Assembly (NCBI RefSeq): GCF_011397635.1
Contig: NC_064767.1
Location: 21,006,537-21,070,536, forward strand
Length of the DNA: 64,000 nucleotides
Reading direction: 5' to 3'
Source: Epinephelus fuscoguttatus
Lineage: Eukaryota; Chordata; Actinopteri; Perciformes; Serranidae
Every line of letters begins with the position of its first letter. Within the stretch, counting starts at the first letter, position 1. The translations under genes were made by a program, and so were the position numbers. A model generated the notes under the pieces. It had not been told where the DNA came from, made no database searches, and was given only the letters and a program-made list of their open reading frames with translations. Positions 10,929 to 23,381 of this stretch are shown here, piece by piece.

Positions 10929-11810
10929 CACTGGTTCCCAACCTGGAGGTCCCAAACCCCATTAAGGGTCGCCAAAGCTTGATGGGGGGGTCGTTAGGCA
11001 TTCTTGATTTTAAGGATTGTAAGAAAACGTTTTAAAAAGATATACAGTAGGCCTATATCTTAGCATTTTATTCATTTCTGTGAAGAAAACTGAAGTGAAT
11101 TGTCATATTTAAAGTTCAGATTATTATTAAAGATATAAACTGAAAAAACCTCACAGGACAAGGGCACAGCGAAGTTCTGGGGTCTCATTTATAAACATTG
11201 TGTATGCCCTAAACAAGGCCTGTAAGGAGTGTATGCCACGAATTTGTGATCCATAAAAATAGACTTGATGGAAGAAAATTTGACCAGTGCTTCTGAACAT
11301 TTTGGAGACAGGCTTTTGTCCATATGTTCATTTTTAGTATGGATCCTACGCAATGTTTTATAAATGAGACCCCTAAACACAAGTTATATTCACAAAGACT
11401 TCACTCTCTGCTAAACCGCATCATCCTGCATTAGAAAAGTATACAGTTAAAACAACCAAAGTGCTAAAAGAACAATGGCCAAGGGTCCAGGAGAAGAAAA
11501 ACAAGCCCATTAAGTATGTGTGATTGTGCAAAACAGAACAAAAAACTATATGGACAAAAGAATCGTATGAGAAGTTACCAAAAATATCACTAAATCTAAT
11601 CTCTGATGCAATATTCACAGGAAATAATCTGCCCAAAATGAAACTAGATAGCTCATTTACAGACCTTCCTGCAGATATTGTGTTTACTATTTGCTTTAAC
11701 TGGACAGTTCATCAATTTATCAGCTTTTATGCATTGAGCCATAGATTAGCAGTAAAATATGTGACTTAATCAGGGGAGAAAAGGGGTCCCGAAAAGGTTG
11801 GGAACCACTG
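10929..11810. mobile_element. hAT-type non-autonomous transposon, 882 bp
   Basis: The terminal inverted repeats are CACTGGTTCCCAACC at the left and the complement of CAGTGGTTCCCAACC at the right. They are flanked by an 8-bp duplication with one mismatch (tcataatg at 10921-10928, ttataatg at 11811-11818). CAGTGGTTCCCAACC is a classic hAT (Charlie-type) terminus and 8 bp is the hAT duplication length. No transposase is present. A smaller palindromic element is nested inside. Confidence 0.85.
11179..11373. mobile_element. Nested palindromic MITE
   Basis: About 195 bp with strong inverted ends: GGGGTCTCATTTATAAACA at the left and, at the right, the complement of GGGGTCTCATTTATAAAACA. It lies wholly within the hAT-type element, so it is either a later insertion or an internal fold-back of that family. 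No clear target duplication is seen. Confidence 0.6.
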
Positions 11811-12333
11811 TTATAATGTGTGGCTGCACTGTGGATGTGCTTATCAATAATTACATCTACTTCCTGTACCACAACAGCCAGATATGTAGATACGTGACTT
11901 TTCAGCTGTACCCACTGTGTCCCTGGTTGTAGGTATGGTACTTAACGCAACACTAAAAATGTTTAAGAGTGCAATGGAAGCAATGTTAGATGTCATGGCA
12001 TGTAGAAATGCATGTCCATGTTGCACACACTTACGCATGATGACTCAGTAAGAATAACTTCTGCCAGTCACTGGTTTGTAGCGATTAAAAACAAGTGTCA
12101 GATGGTTGACGCAGCCCAGAGACCAAAAATAATGAATATCAGCTGCAAGGCCAAACTCAACAAATGTCACTCGCTGTCCAGGGAAAGACAAACTTGAAAA
12201 AGTAATGATGTCATGTTAAATTGTTCATAGTCACAGTGTGAAAACCCACTCTGCCTATGACAGACTGTAAGTCACTAACTTTGATGAAGCTTTTTGATAA
12301 TACTGTTTGATGTGTCATTTTTAAGTTTGTGGT

Positions 12334-12339
12334 AATAAA
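12334..12339 (+). terminator. Candidate avpi1 poly(A) signal
   Basis: A canonical AATAAA is followed within about 20-40 bp by T/GT-rich sequence, as expected downstream of a cleavage site. A second AATAAA at 12395-12400 is an alternative. Confidence 0.45.
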
Positions 12340-12360
12340 GAAGTGAGTCTTTGTATCGTT

Positions 12361-13008
12361 TGTCTTGTTTTATATGTATACTGTGACCATTTGAAATAAA
12401 AGAAAAAACATTTTCAGAAATGAATGCTTCAGTATATTTTTACTGAAACACCACAGGTAAAGCATCCATTAGTCTGTTGTTTTTAGATTCTCATTTCCAC
12501 TGTTGTCATGTGTCTTATACATATAGTTTGCACATATTTACACCCAGGACCTGCAGCTTGCACCACAGTGGTGGTTAACCACTGAGCAGCTCCACCAGAC
12601 CAGTTGGGCGTTAAGTACCTTGCTCAAGGGCACCTCATTAGCAGTTGACGATGAATATAAGAGCATTACATGTTTCTTTTCCTGAACCCTGCATTTGTAG
12701 CTGCTTCTCACACAAATATTCTCTGACAGAGGACTGCTTAGTAACAGCTAGTGGGGCAGTGTTAGTTGTATTAGAAACAAATGCTGCCCTCTGATGGTCA
12801 TGCCTAGTAATGATGCCATCATGTAACTCAGCTTGTGGTCACTAGATGGCGCAAAAGGTTTTCTTTTGGGAAAGCAAAGCACTTCACTGAGGCAGTAAAG
12901 ATTCATCCTTGTCATGTCATATATAGCGACAACATTCCCACTGAAAACTTCAAAATTCAGACTATTTTATCGTGAGGTGAAAACGGCAGATTCATTCTGC
13001 ATTCAACA
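12361..13008. other. Noncoding stretch with a SINE-like fragment
   Basis: At about 12570-12660 there is a fragment with 'ttaagtaccttgctcaaggg' and 'cacct', the same core seen in the type-2 SINEs at 31.8 and 47.0 kb. No gene is seen. Confidence 0.4.
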
Positions 13009-13037
13009 GCCAAATCTGGTGATCAACCAGATTTGGC
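13009..13037. repeat. Perfect 12-bp hairpin
   Basis: GCCAAATCTGGT and its exact complement ACCAGATTTGGC are separated by 5 bases (GATCA). It could be the centre of a decayed palindromic element; no wider symmetry was established. Confidence 0.8.
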
Positions 13038-13184
13038 ATTTCTAACTTGTCTTTTCTGCCAGGTTTACCAAATCACAAATCCTAAATATGAGGCAATGGG
13101 TGAAAAGTTGTCAGGTTTTTATTCCCACTGCAAATGTCCAAACCAATGGAAGCCCAGTCTGCCAATGGGATGAAAAAAGCTCCT

Positions 13185-13495
13185 GTAAGTCATTAAAATG
13201 ATAAACTTTCTTGAAACAATGAGATATTATTTTAAACTACTAATACTTACTCAAACAATTAGCTAGTGTCACAAAACAATGAGAAATTTCCTCAAAATTA
13301 TGACTCACTTATTTTGAAATGATTACTCTCAAAATATAGACGTAATATTTCAAAATAATGACTCTGTGTCTAAGAATAATGAGAAGCTTTCTCAAAATAG
13401 TATCTCAAAATAAGAGAAATGACAGTATGTCATTATTTATAGATACTTTTTCATTATTTTGAGAAAGTTTCTCATTTTAATGACTTAACTTTATT
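13185..13495. repeat. Degenerate self-complementary repeat array
   Basis: About 300 bp is built from diverged variants of 'TCTCAAAATAATGAG' and its complement ('CTCATTATTTTGAGA'), in both orientations. Units occur near 13215, 13280, 13345, 13390, 13450 and 13475. It is AT-rich with no coding potential. Confidence 0.6.
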
Positions 13496-13683
13496 TTTTC
13501 ACCACTCTGGTGGAAATGTGTTTCCGTACAAACCCTCAGACAGTGTCCCCCCATAACAGAAGAATATATTAGACTAAATGGACCCACTGTCAGCCCACTT
13601 CAGTGTCAGATGCTGTTTTGATTTATTCTAACAAGGAGAATCTGTACATGCAATATAAATGTTACTTCATCCTTCCACCTGGT

Positions 13684-14265
13684 TATAGCAGTCTTGGTCT
13701 CAAAACCTCTCCTAAGACCACTTTTTGCAGGTCTTGGTCTTGAAATCAACTGCATTTTCATTCGGTCGTCTCACAGTCTCAGACAAAGACTGAGACAAGA
13801 CCGGTCAAGACCACAACTGCAGAGATATCACTTAATTGTCTGTGCAAAACAAAAGGAGTGTTGAATAAAGATGGTTAAGTTGATTTCAGCTTGTTAGTGT
13901 TTGTGTTTGTTTGCTCATAGAAATCAAAGGAAAATTCCCACACATAAAAGTCACCTCTGCAATGCCTTTTGATAGTTTTATCAGGACATTTCTCATGATG
14001 CATGTATACATAGACACATATATTCAGTATGGCAATAAAAAGAGGTGAATAACAAGGAATCTTCATTTGTTTTCTGTGGGTGTTTTTATGGGAATGTGGA
14101 TCAGTTCAGATCAGTTCGAGGACTGCCTATGGTTTGCAAGTGCCACATTTTATTGCAAGTGTGTTACTCAGTGTGAGACTCACACTGGTCTGGTCTTGGT
14201 CTAATCTCGAACTCAATGCACTCTGAACTTGGTCACAGTTAAGGTGGTCTTGACTAAAACACTGC
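13684..14265. repeat. GGTCTTGGTCT-type interspersed repeat
   Basis: The edges are rich in 'agtcttggtctcaaaac', 'gtctcagacaaagactgaga' and 'aaggtggtcttgactaaaac', which occur in a dispersed fish repeat. The two ends are partly complementary (AAGACCAC-type motifs), suggesting a DNA element. No open frame is seen. Confidence 0.5.
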
Positions 14266-15410
14266 AGTCGGGTGAGCAAGAAGAGAAATGATGAAGCACC
14301 ACTGAGTACATCAGGAGGCACAGAAAGGCCTTTATCTCCAAGACAACATGTAAAGTTGAATATTTGGACTGGGATTACCCCACATCCACCAGATGTTCTC
14401 TTCCCCATCAGTTTCCTCCATCTCCTCCTGGGTGACGCAAAGCGATTCAGAGGTCATATGGGGGAAAAAGTCCTTTCTGTGTATCCTGGATCTACTCCGT
14501 AGTGCCGGTCTGGTGCAACGGCAAACGGAGGCATCTGTAGGGCAGCTTTATAAAGTGCTGAAACCACAGCAGACTCCCTCAATGCAGAGACAGCAGCAGA
14601 TTGACTCTGAGGTAATCCTCAATTCGCTGAGCTTCTCACCTTGTTGTGTAAAGTAAGCTCATTGCACAGAAAAACCTCATTTTAGTGCCTATTTATGGGT
14701 TATCTTAAGTTTTCATTCACCCCATAAATCTTATGACTGTAGATGTGAGGTGATGATCCAGCAGTTATAGAGCTGCAGCTAAAATAGTGGTTTGCTTTGT
14801 GGTTTGTGCTCATTCTTCACTGTTACGGTCAGTGGGGGAAACTGTGAGGCACTCGTGTTTCTCCTGAGAATGTCCGTATTGTGCTACTTTACTCTACTTA
14901 ATCACATTTCAGTGGAAGATATTTTTCACTCCTATACAATTATTTGACAGCTACAGTTACTAAATTAGTATTTCACATTAAACAAAACAGTAGTTAGTTC
15001 CACCATTACTCCAAGTAATGGCCCCTCTTGACCTCTCTGTTGGTTTCCTTTACATCACTGTTTGAGGCTCAAACAGGTAAAAAGGTAAAAAGGACAAGTT
15101 AGATTTAAAAAGAAGAAAGAAATAAGGAGAAGAAAGAACATGCATGTAGCAGAACTTCTGAAAATCTTCTTTCCCATCCCATTAGTGCAGGCCTGCCGTC
15201 AAGGGAGGTCAAAGGGTACAGATGACCCCGGCCCAAGGCCAAGGGAGGGCCCATGAAAAGGTCTATCATTGACCCTTAAATGGGATCAAGTACAACACTT
15301 AACTTACAGACTCTCATCACTGACAATACAAGTTATATCCTCCTGAGATCCTGTGTCCTCATATGATGACATCACATTTTGGGTTTAGTGGACCTCACAC
15401 TTCATTCTAC
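14266..15410. other. Noncoding stretch
   Basis: A fragment related to the R6 'tactt...actcaagta' type lies near 14880-15005. No exon is recognised. Confidence 0.35.
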
Positions 15411-15970
15411 TTAACTCAGACCTGGCTGTCAGACAAAAAGGCCCTGCAGAGGATAGTGAGGACAGTGGAGAGGGTCACTGGAGTGCCACTACCCTCTGTC
15501 CAGGAACGTTTTCAGAGCCGATGCAGGAACAGGGTTCTGAGCATCATCAGGGATCATTCACACCCTCTCCACAGGCACTTTGAACTGCTACCATCAGGCA
15601 AACGCTACTGCAGCGTCAAGTCTAGGACCAGTAGACTGCTTAACAGCTTCCTCCCGCAGACTGTTAGGATGCTATACAGTTAAAGCGGACTCTCCATACA
15701 TAGGCTACTGCACATGGTCACTTTAAATGCCAAATGCCAATTGTCACTTTTTCTAAAAGTGGTCAATGCTGATGTGTGATGTGTGAGTGTCATACTGGAC
15801 TTTAGGTTTGCTGGATAGTAATGGTTTTATTGTATTTTATTGATGTCTGTTTTATGGTATTAGTATTTATTAATCTAGTGTTGGAACGATCCCCCGCAAA
15901 CACTGTTTCGTTTGACCTGCAGTACTGTTGTATGATTGGTGAGATGACAATGAGATGAGATGATGAGATG
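15411..15970 (+). mobile_element. 5'-truncated non-LTR retrotransposon (CR1/L2/Rex1-like) 3' end
   Basis: Plus-strand translation from about 15414 to 15680 gives the C-terminal tail of a LINE polyprotein, with KALQRIVRTVERVTGVPLPS, SRCRNRVLSIIRD, HPLHRHFELLPSGKRY and LNSFLPQTVRML. The motif order is typical of the region after the reverse transcriptase in CR1/L2/Rex1 elements. A 3' UTR of about 290 bp follows and ends in a GAGAT/GATGA-type short repeat near 15940-15970, as in this group. The reverse transcriptase and endonuclease domains are missing, so the copy is dead on arrival. Confidence 0.75.
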
Positions 15971-18900
15971 GTTGAAACTTGTTTATTTATGATTAATAAT
16001 ATTTGTAGTTTAATACGGTAACAAATTTGACCAATTTTAGCAACAGTTACAAGCTAAGATGGTGTTAATTGGGAAGTACTCATTTTAAGACATTGGGATT
16101 TTATTATCATCTCATGTGAGGACACTGGGACTTAATAATTGTTGACAATGTTTAGTTTTTTATACTTATGGGGTCCAACTGATCCCAAATAGCTGGAAGA
16201 AATTAAAAATGCATAACAAACTAAAGTCCAGGTCTCAGAGAGATATGTATTCACATGATAAATTAAAGTGATATTATAGTGATATGTATACTGATTTTGC
16301 CCCCCACACCTATGATGAGGAGCCCACTTTTGAAAACATTGTTCCCCTGCTGGTCTGCATTAGTCATTACAACTACTGAGTAAACAATCTACATATATAT
16401 GAAGTAGATAAATCAGCTCCACCTCAACCAGCTACAACAGAAAAATGCTGCTTACAAACTGTTGCATCAGCACCAACAGTCAAGTCAATCTAATAATATC
16501 TCAGTCACAGGACCCATCTCTCTTCACAACAAGCATTTTTACTTTTGATACTTTTTGCTGAAAATATGTTGCACGTAAGTAGAGTTTTAATGACAGCATC
16601 TTTACTTGTACTATCATCATTTTTTATTGATACTTTTGCTTATTATGGTGAGGAGGTTCCTCAGCGGGTGTTTTGGGGAGACCCAGATAGGTCTGAGATG
16701 AGGGGTCGGACAAACAGTGACTCTGTTAGACTCCTGTCATGGTCTCAGATTAATGAAAACCTGAACCACAGACAATTAAGAGTGCCGGGATCAAAACCTT
16801 GCTCCAGACTCCTGGGTGCTGACCTGGATGTTCAGTGACCATTAGTTCATCCCACAGAGATCACAGCAGACTATTCCCTCACATAAATATCATCTTTAGA
16901 TATGTTGGCGCTTTGTAATTATCACTTAATCAGTCAGATGTGGAATTATATTGCAATGAGACACACTGAATGGAGATAAAGAAGCATCTAAATCTGGGTT
17001 AACTTATAAAAAAACAAATCATGCTGACTTCTGTACTTGTAGCTATTATAGTTCTGTGCACAACAGCAGCGTGGCGGCAAACTGAGATTCCTTTGTGGTA
17101 CATTGTTGCCTTTCAGGCAACATGCACATCTTAGCACTTTTCTAAGTTATGTGCATACAAATGAATGTCTTCATGCTTCCAAAATTATGAGGGAAATTTA
17201 GCAGTTAATGAAAAATGACAGAAATTTTTGTGCAATGGTTTTGTAAAAGGCATGTATTTCTGGAACTCATTGTTCAGTCCAGTCCAAGAAAAATGCCACT
17301 TTGGGTGAAAGTAGGTGAAAGTAAACCAAATAAATTATTTTGAGGTTCTGTTCTGTCCTTTTCCTGTTCAAACCTATTAATACAGGGATGTAAAGTGAGT
17401 TATACAGAGCCGTTCCCAGTGTTTGTGCAGTGAAATATTTGCATTTGCATAAGGATCTTTCAAGGGTTTGGTTATGACAAATTTCTGTAGCCTAGTTTCT
17501 CTGGTCAGCACAACTTCATAAGGATAAAATGAAGACTGCCTGTTTAGGCTACAGTTATTCCTCAAAAATGCAGCACATCTACCTCACATCTTGATTAAAT
17601 CCTCCTCTGTTGTGATCATATATCAGATTCGCTCCACTGCCTGTCTCCTAAATCAGCCAAATAACTGTCATTTTAAGGGACAATAACTTTTTATGATGTC
17701 CTTTTAACAGAAACTCGGATTTCAAATGAGCTTATCTCTTTTTTGTCGTTTTTTTGGTGCTGCTTTCCAGACATTTTAGCAAGGGTGAGCTGCGGTATAG
17801 CTGACAAAAGATGAAGAAAGAGGGGGGTGACAGCTGTACGGAGAGCATGGGGAGCAGATCGGATTTTCAAAAGGAAGACAGGGAGAAGAAGAAACAAGCT
17901 TTTCTTTCTGGATGTCTGCGCATGTGTGTGATTGACAACAGAGGCCGTATGGAGATTTTAGGATCTGAGAGCTGAATGTGTCCCTGCTGCATTGTAATTA
18001 GAGCACGGAACAGTAATTAGTGAAATGATATATACAGTACATGCTCCTCGTGCTCTGATAATAATCCCAAACCCGCACATAAATGCGCACACACACATAC
18101 ACACACACAATCCGTGTACCACACTCTGAGTCTTTGTTCATGGTAGAATCACACAACACTGCGGCTCGGCACTCATTGTTATTCCTTCCTCTGTGTCATT
18201 GTGTGCCTTTGTTCTTATTCTCAGTACTGTACAGCTCAGGCTCTTTCTTGCTTCTGCAGTCTCTAAACACTGGCATGCCCCTGCCTCTCTGCCCCCCCCC
18301 CCCCACCCCACCCCATACACACACACACTTTGAGGTGAACGTACAACATCAAACATGATTCAACAAGAGTGTCCTGCTGAGCAGAGGCCAGCACCTTTCC
18401 AGTTTACTAAATTTAAAGGCACTCAAGTACAAACACTCTTAAGAAATGAAAACTGCTTTATTGATGTAAAAGACAGATCACTATCTTGAAACTATAAAAA
18501 ACAAATAAGACTTCAAGCTGAAATAGCAGCACCGGTCATGAAATGATGGTTGAAACGGATATAGAAATGACCCTCGACCCTGGCGCCTTCGAAACATATT
18601 CCAACATGTGTATGCACAAGGTCAAACTGCTTTCCATATCTGAGACCTTTCTGTCTGCCTTCATGCTTTGCTGCCTTCTGGGCTGTGCAGAAACACGTAG
18701 AGCCGACTTCACATCACATCATATTACGATGCATTGCCCACACCTGAACTGCTCAGAGGCAGTGAGAGGAAGTGGTTTTAAAAGCAGCCTCTTGGTACTT
18801 TAATAGGTAAGATCACGTGTCAAATGGTTCTGTGGCTACTTTGCTCTTTGGCCTATTTTTGAGCTCACATTAGAGTTACGATTGTTGTTTTTATTACAAT

Positions 18901-19170
18901 ATTAGTCTGTTATTTTCAGGTCATGGAACAGCAGTTTATATGTTGGATATTTTCTGCGGCTCAGCTGGGGTTGTTATTGTTGTTCCCTGGTTCATAGATT
19001 ATAATTAGCATGCATCAAATTACTGCCAAATATAAAATAAGCAGAGCTAATACATTTTAAAACAACTGACAAACTTTTCTCAAATTTTCTCTTCAATTAT
19101 TCCTCTTTTTAAAGGATTATTTTATGGGCTTTTTGCCTTTATTAGTGTAATTAATGATACATAGAAAAAA
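15971..19170. other. Gene-free stretch
   Basis: About 3.2 kb without a supported gene. A frame at 16545-16838 begins with a hydrophobic stretch, but its first half comes from decayed 'cttttactt' repeat sequence. A short C-run and CA run lie near 18292-18327. A candidate SINE tail fragment lies near 19112-19155. Confidence 0.4.
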
Positions 19171-19628
19171 ATCGAACTACATTTTATTCTCTAACCTGTA
19201 GTGCTATTCATCAGTCTAGATTGTTTTGGTGTGAGTTGCCTAGTGTCGGAGATATTGGCCGTAGAGATATACTCTCTCTAATATAATGAATCTAGACGGC
19301 ATTTGCCCCCCCCAAAAAAACCTCAACAGCAATGCCTCTCTCCAGAAATCATGACCTGGTTACTCAAGATAATCCACAGACCGTGTTGTGAGCAGTTTCA
19401 TGTAGGAAGTATTTTCTTTCAACCAAACCACATCTGGCAACCGTATCACCGCACAGAAGGAAGCTTAATATAGCAGCAAACCACTATTTGCTATGTAAAG
19501 ATATAGTGGAGTAAAAGCATACTGAGCAGAGAATGAAATCACGCTACCTCTGTGTTTAATAATCCGACCTTCTCTGTGGTTGTCCACACAATTCACACGC
19601 ATACGCTCTGAACTGTGCACAGAGCCCC

Positions 19629-20000
19629 TTTAAAGTCCAGTGCATATGATTCAGGGGTATCTACTGGCAGAAATGGTAGCCTATGTGTATTCATAGCTAT
19701 GTTTTTAGTGGTTCATAATCACCTGAAAATGAGAATTGATGATTTTTTGTTACCTTTGAATGGACCATTTATATCTACAGATAAAATGGGTCCTCTTTCA
19801 CAGAGTCCGCCATTTTGTTCTTTTGTTCTACAGCCCAGAATGGACAAATCAAACACTGTTCACGGGGCCATTTGCATTCTTGCATTCTTGCGTCCTTGCA
19901 TCAGCCACTGTAGTTGTCCTCTACGCTTGGCATATGGGAGATTTTCAGTTCTGCAGCTTCACCACTAGATGTTGCCAAATCCTACACACTGGACCTTTAA
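19629..20000. mobile_element. R1 non-autonomous DNA element, copy 2
   Basis: Its ends (TTTAAAGTCCAGTG and CCTACACACTGGACCTTTAA) and interior ('gagaattgatgattttttgt', 'ggacaaatcaaacactg', 'ttcagttctgcagc') match copy 1 at 9306-9652. It lies inside the R4 element. Confidence 0.7.
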
Positions 20001-20235
20001 TGGTGTCTTCCTTGGCTGAGCTGTGAAGTTGGCTAACTCAGTCATGCTAGGTAAGTAACAGTAGATGCACACTTCCTTTTGTGTAGTGATGTGGTTGACA
20101 GGTGTAAAATTGGTAGACAGGAAATAGCTTCAACATGAAACTGCAACGTTTGTGGATTATCTTGAGTAATGAGCTCATGATTTCTGGAAAGAGACATCAA
20201 TGTTGAGTTTTTTAAATGTATTTTTTGGCACTATG

Positions 20236-20727
20236 TGTCACAGCTCAGGTTTCTTAGGTTGTTTTTTATTCAGTTATGTTGTTTCCTGTTTTACTTTGAA
20301 GCTCACATCTCCTCTCATTTCAGATCACTTCACTTCCTGCCCTTGTGTGTTTTCCCTCCCTTTCGATGGCCTCACCTGTGTCTGATTGTTTGTCCCGCCC
20401 TGATTAGTCTCACCTGTGCCTTGTTATCCTTCCCCTCACCACAGTATTTAGTGTGTGCCTTGTTTTCTCTCTGTGTCAGTTCGTCCTAGCTCCTTGTGTG
20501 TTGACGTTCCGGCTTTTTGATTCCCTGTGCCTCTTTGTTGTTTTTTTTGGACTTTGCCTGTTTTTTGACTCTGCCTCTGCCTTGTCCCTTTTTGGATACT
20601 TTTGCCTCTACTGATCTCCCTGTGTGTACCTAAACCTATTTTGTCCAGTAAAGACTTTTTACTTACCTGAACTGCCTCTTGAGTCATGCGTTTGAGTCCA
20701 TTCTCTCCTGGTTCACCAGCTTTAACA
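20236..20727. mobile_element. Solo LTR, 492 bp
   Basis: The element begins TGTCACAG and ends TTTAACA, the TG...CA boundaries of a long terminal repeat. It is flanked by a perfect 5-bp duplication, ctatg, at 20231-20235 and 20728-20732. The interrupted R4 sequence resumes directly after it (compare the uninterrupted copy near 45940). Five-base duplications are usual for Ty3/gypsy-type and some retroviral-type elements. No internal coding region or second LTR is present, consistent with LTR-LTR recombination. The parent family is not determined. Confidence 0.75.
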
Positions 20728-20906
20728 CTATGAGCACCACAAGCCGAGTGCCATCTAGTCCCATTGTATTTCAGAGTAGGCGGACATCTCTTTGGCTGAT
20801 ACCTCCAACACTTTTCAACTCTCATCAAAAAAATCTAGACTGATAAACAGCACAACAGGTAAGAGGAAAAATGTGTATTTTTCAGTTGGGGGTGAACTGT
20901 CCCTTA

Positions 20907-22816
20907 ATGTTTGTAATGGCACTGCTCAAGCTGGCTAATGGCAGAACAAATCTTCAATCACATGAAACCTGAGCCTTTAGCTCAAGCTATATTAAAGAGG
21001 CTGTGTACTTCTAAATTTTTCATTAAACGTAGGAGAGTTGATCTAGTTGGTGAAATAGCAGTGCAGCGTGTGTTATTGCAGTTTAATGCACACTACATTT
21101 CTTGGTGTTTGTTTTTGTGATAATTTCAACCATGATTGAGTGGTGAATAGTTAACGTACTTCACTTCATGTGTACAAACATTGTCAATGCAGCATCACCG
21201 GCACAATCAGAGCAAAGTGTTTCATATGACGCCAGGAGAAAACTCTGCACTCGCATCCCATCTACTCTCACAACTTGACATAATAAAGGCTTGATTTATT
21301 CAGAGATCCGGTTGCATGGGACTGGTTTATTGTAATGTGCAATAACAGTATGTGCATATAAAGATCAGCAGGGTAAAGTGGGACTAATTTCATATTAACA
21401 TGTACCACTGGGCTGGAACTAAGAGGGAAAGCACGTCTGAATAATTCAGTTCAAATCAGACCTCAGAGCCAGTGACACAGTATACACAGTAACCTTGAGT
21501 TAATGAAGAAAGTGGCATGCAGGCTCACTCACATATCACACATCTATGCATGCAGACTCAGTGCTTTTGCTCGCACGCATGCAGCAACATGCATGGGTGC
21601 ACAGATACAAAATCGTGCAGCTAACGCCCTTATGCTAGTTCAGTCTTCCTCAAGCTTTGTTTTCTCCTGTAGAGGATGATACCTGTTAAACATGTGACAG
21701 AGCACGCGATAGGATAGGACAGGACAGCAGTTTGTTCAGTGACCTTTTTGGATTTCACAGACTCTGTCGCAGCTACAAAACCTCAGGGATGGGGACACTT
21801 TGTGACACACATGCGGATGCATTGCATGCAGACCTAACCACAAAGTGACACATATTCACCCAAACGTAAACACGAACTCTTGTGAGTACAAACACAGCTC
21901 TGCAGTGCTTCAGTGGGTGTGATGATTTAGATCTTTTTCAGAGGGAAAAGTGGTGCTGAATAGTTGAAACCTAAAGTGCTTACTGGCAGACGCAAGTGAT
22001 ATAGTGGGGTGGCTCATTTTCATTGCTTCTTCTTCTTCTTCTTTTTTTGCAATATATTTTTATGGAAAAAGAATAGGGTACATAAAAAGCAGCTCCTCAG
22101 AGAATTTTGTTTTTCATTTATCCACCCTCTCCCCTTAAAGTATTTCCATACACCATCAGACAGAGCATGGGACCAGTGCATCAGATATTTATGTCTAGCA
22201 CACACTTTAAACATCCCAATCCTGGTCTAAACTTCAAAGTCACAAATACATTAGACAGGGACAAACATTAAAGAGACAAAAAATAGAAAAAGAAGAACAA
22301 AGATTAACAACATCATTGTCATCTCATAATCCCTCTGTAGTATACCCCAGGGCTACAGCTCTTAGATGTGCCACTGAAAGAGCATATTTACAGGGACAAC
22401 ACTAACACATAGGCAAGTCTGGAGATATATAAAATATAAATAAATAAAAATGAAATGACGAGGAGACAAGTAGAGGAGGGAAAAAAAGAGAGAAATGGAG
22501 GGATTGGTGTCAGGCTTTGTGTGCAGTTTCAGGGGATTTATGGTGGTCACTCCCCAGTCTGTGAGAGTGAGAGTACCAAGGTGTTAAAACACACAGTAGG
22601 TGTGGAAAAGGGATGGGCGGATCGATGCCGTGTGATCAATACTTTGATGCACACAAGCTGTTCTTTAGTGTTGATTCCTTCAAAGAAATATCTATAATAA
22701 AGTTATATAAATACAAAATATTCATCACTTCCAAATGTTTTCAGTACTTTTGTATGTCAAAGCAGTCCTGATGTTTAGCTGGCATGTTTCACATGACTGG
22801 AAACCTATGTGACATC
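20907..22816. other. Gene-free stretch
   Basis: Holds short CA/TG- and CTT-rich runs (the latter near 22027-22045). No exon, RNA gene or clear transposon is recognised. Confidence 0.4.
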
Positions 22817-23381
22817 CAACACATTCTCACTCCGACCTTACATATTGACGTTTGGTCATGGACCTTCCACATCCTGTTGATGTTCAGGGACGCCGTGTCA
22901 AGTTCTGCCTGTTAAATGCATTGTCTACTTTCAAAATTCACTTCCGTTTTCATAGGCAATGTAATGTCAACATACTTACCATTTCAAAATAAAAGCACTA
23001 CGTCAGTAAAACAATGCAAAGTGACGTTTTTCTTTTCCTTCAACATCTAACGCACGTGGTTGGGTTTATGAAAAAAGAATAGGGTTTGGCTTTATAATCT
23101 AACAGGAAGCATACACCTCTCTCTCAGGTGAAAGTCAGTGTTTGTTGGACCCATACACTGCCCCTCCTGCCCGCAGTACTCAAACTTTTGTCGCCTTAAC
23201 TTTCGTCCCCTTAAATTTCGTCCTGCTGCCTTTCCCCCTCACGCTGCAGAGCGCTGTTAAACTATATGGCGATAGGCCACATATAATGCAGACGTCCAAG
23301 GACGGCTTTTTTCATCAGTGTCTGACACCGCAGGTCACTGCTTGAGTACCAGATTTCGACAACTTGGGAGTGAGACTGGGT
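22817..23381 (+). mobile_element. R2 interspersed element, copy A
   Basis: About 565 bp flanked by a perfect 9-bp direct repeat, tgtgacatc, at 22808-22816 and 23382-23390. The ends share an inverted CTCACTCC core ('cacattctcactcc' at the left, 'ggagtgagact'-type at the right). Interior landmarks are 'gacgtttggtcatggacctt', 'cacgtggttgggttta', 'cagggtttggc'-like sequence and 'gtgtttgttggacccat'. Further copies lie at 25857, 29102, 31082 and 47800. It has no coding capacity. Confidence 0.7.

Larger units (their letters stand above)
10436..12360 (+). other. Probable avpi1 3' UTR
   Basis: The sequence runs from the avpi1 stop to a poly(A) signal at 12334-12339. If correct, the UTR is about 1.9 kb, nearly half of it hAT-type element (10929-11810). 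No frame here has domain content. Confidence 0.45.
19171..20906. mobile_element. R4 long fold-back element, copy 1 (interrupted)
   Basis: The two arms are complementary: the arm at about 19340-19380 ('cagaaatcatgacctgg', 'caagataatccacag') reappears inverted at about 20152-20198, and the outer 'catcagtctagat' near 19210 pairs with 'atctagactgat' near 20835. The right end is GGTGAACTGTCCCTTAA. A shorter copy lies at 45690-46120. This copy is interrupted by an R1 element and a solo LTR. The left boundary is approximate. Confidence 0.65.

Noticed and set aside
13185..13495. CRISPR-like array
   Set aside because: Repeats are degenerate, in both orientations and without regular unique spacers, and the genome is vertebrate.
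16545..16838. Apparent signal-peptide-like protein
   Set aside because: The hydrophobic first half comes from decayed repeat sequence of the 'cttttactt' type, and the rest has no recognisable domain.
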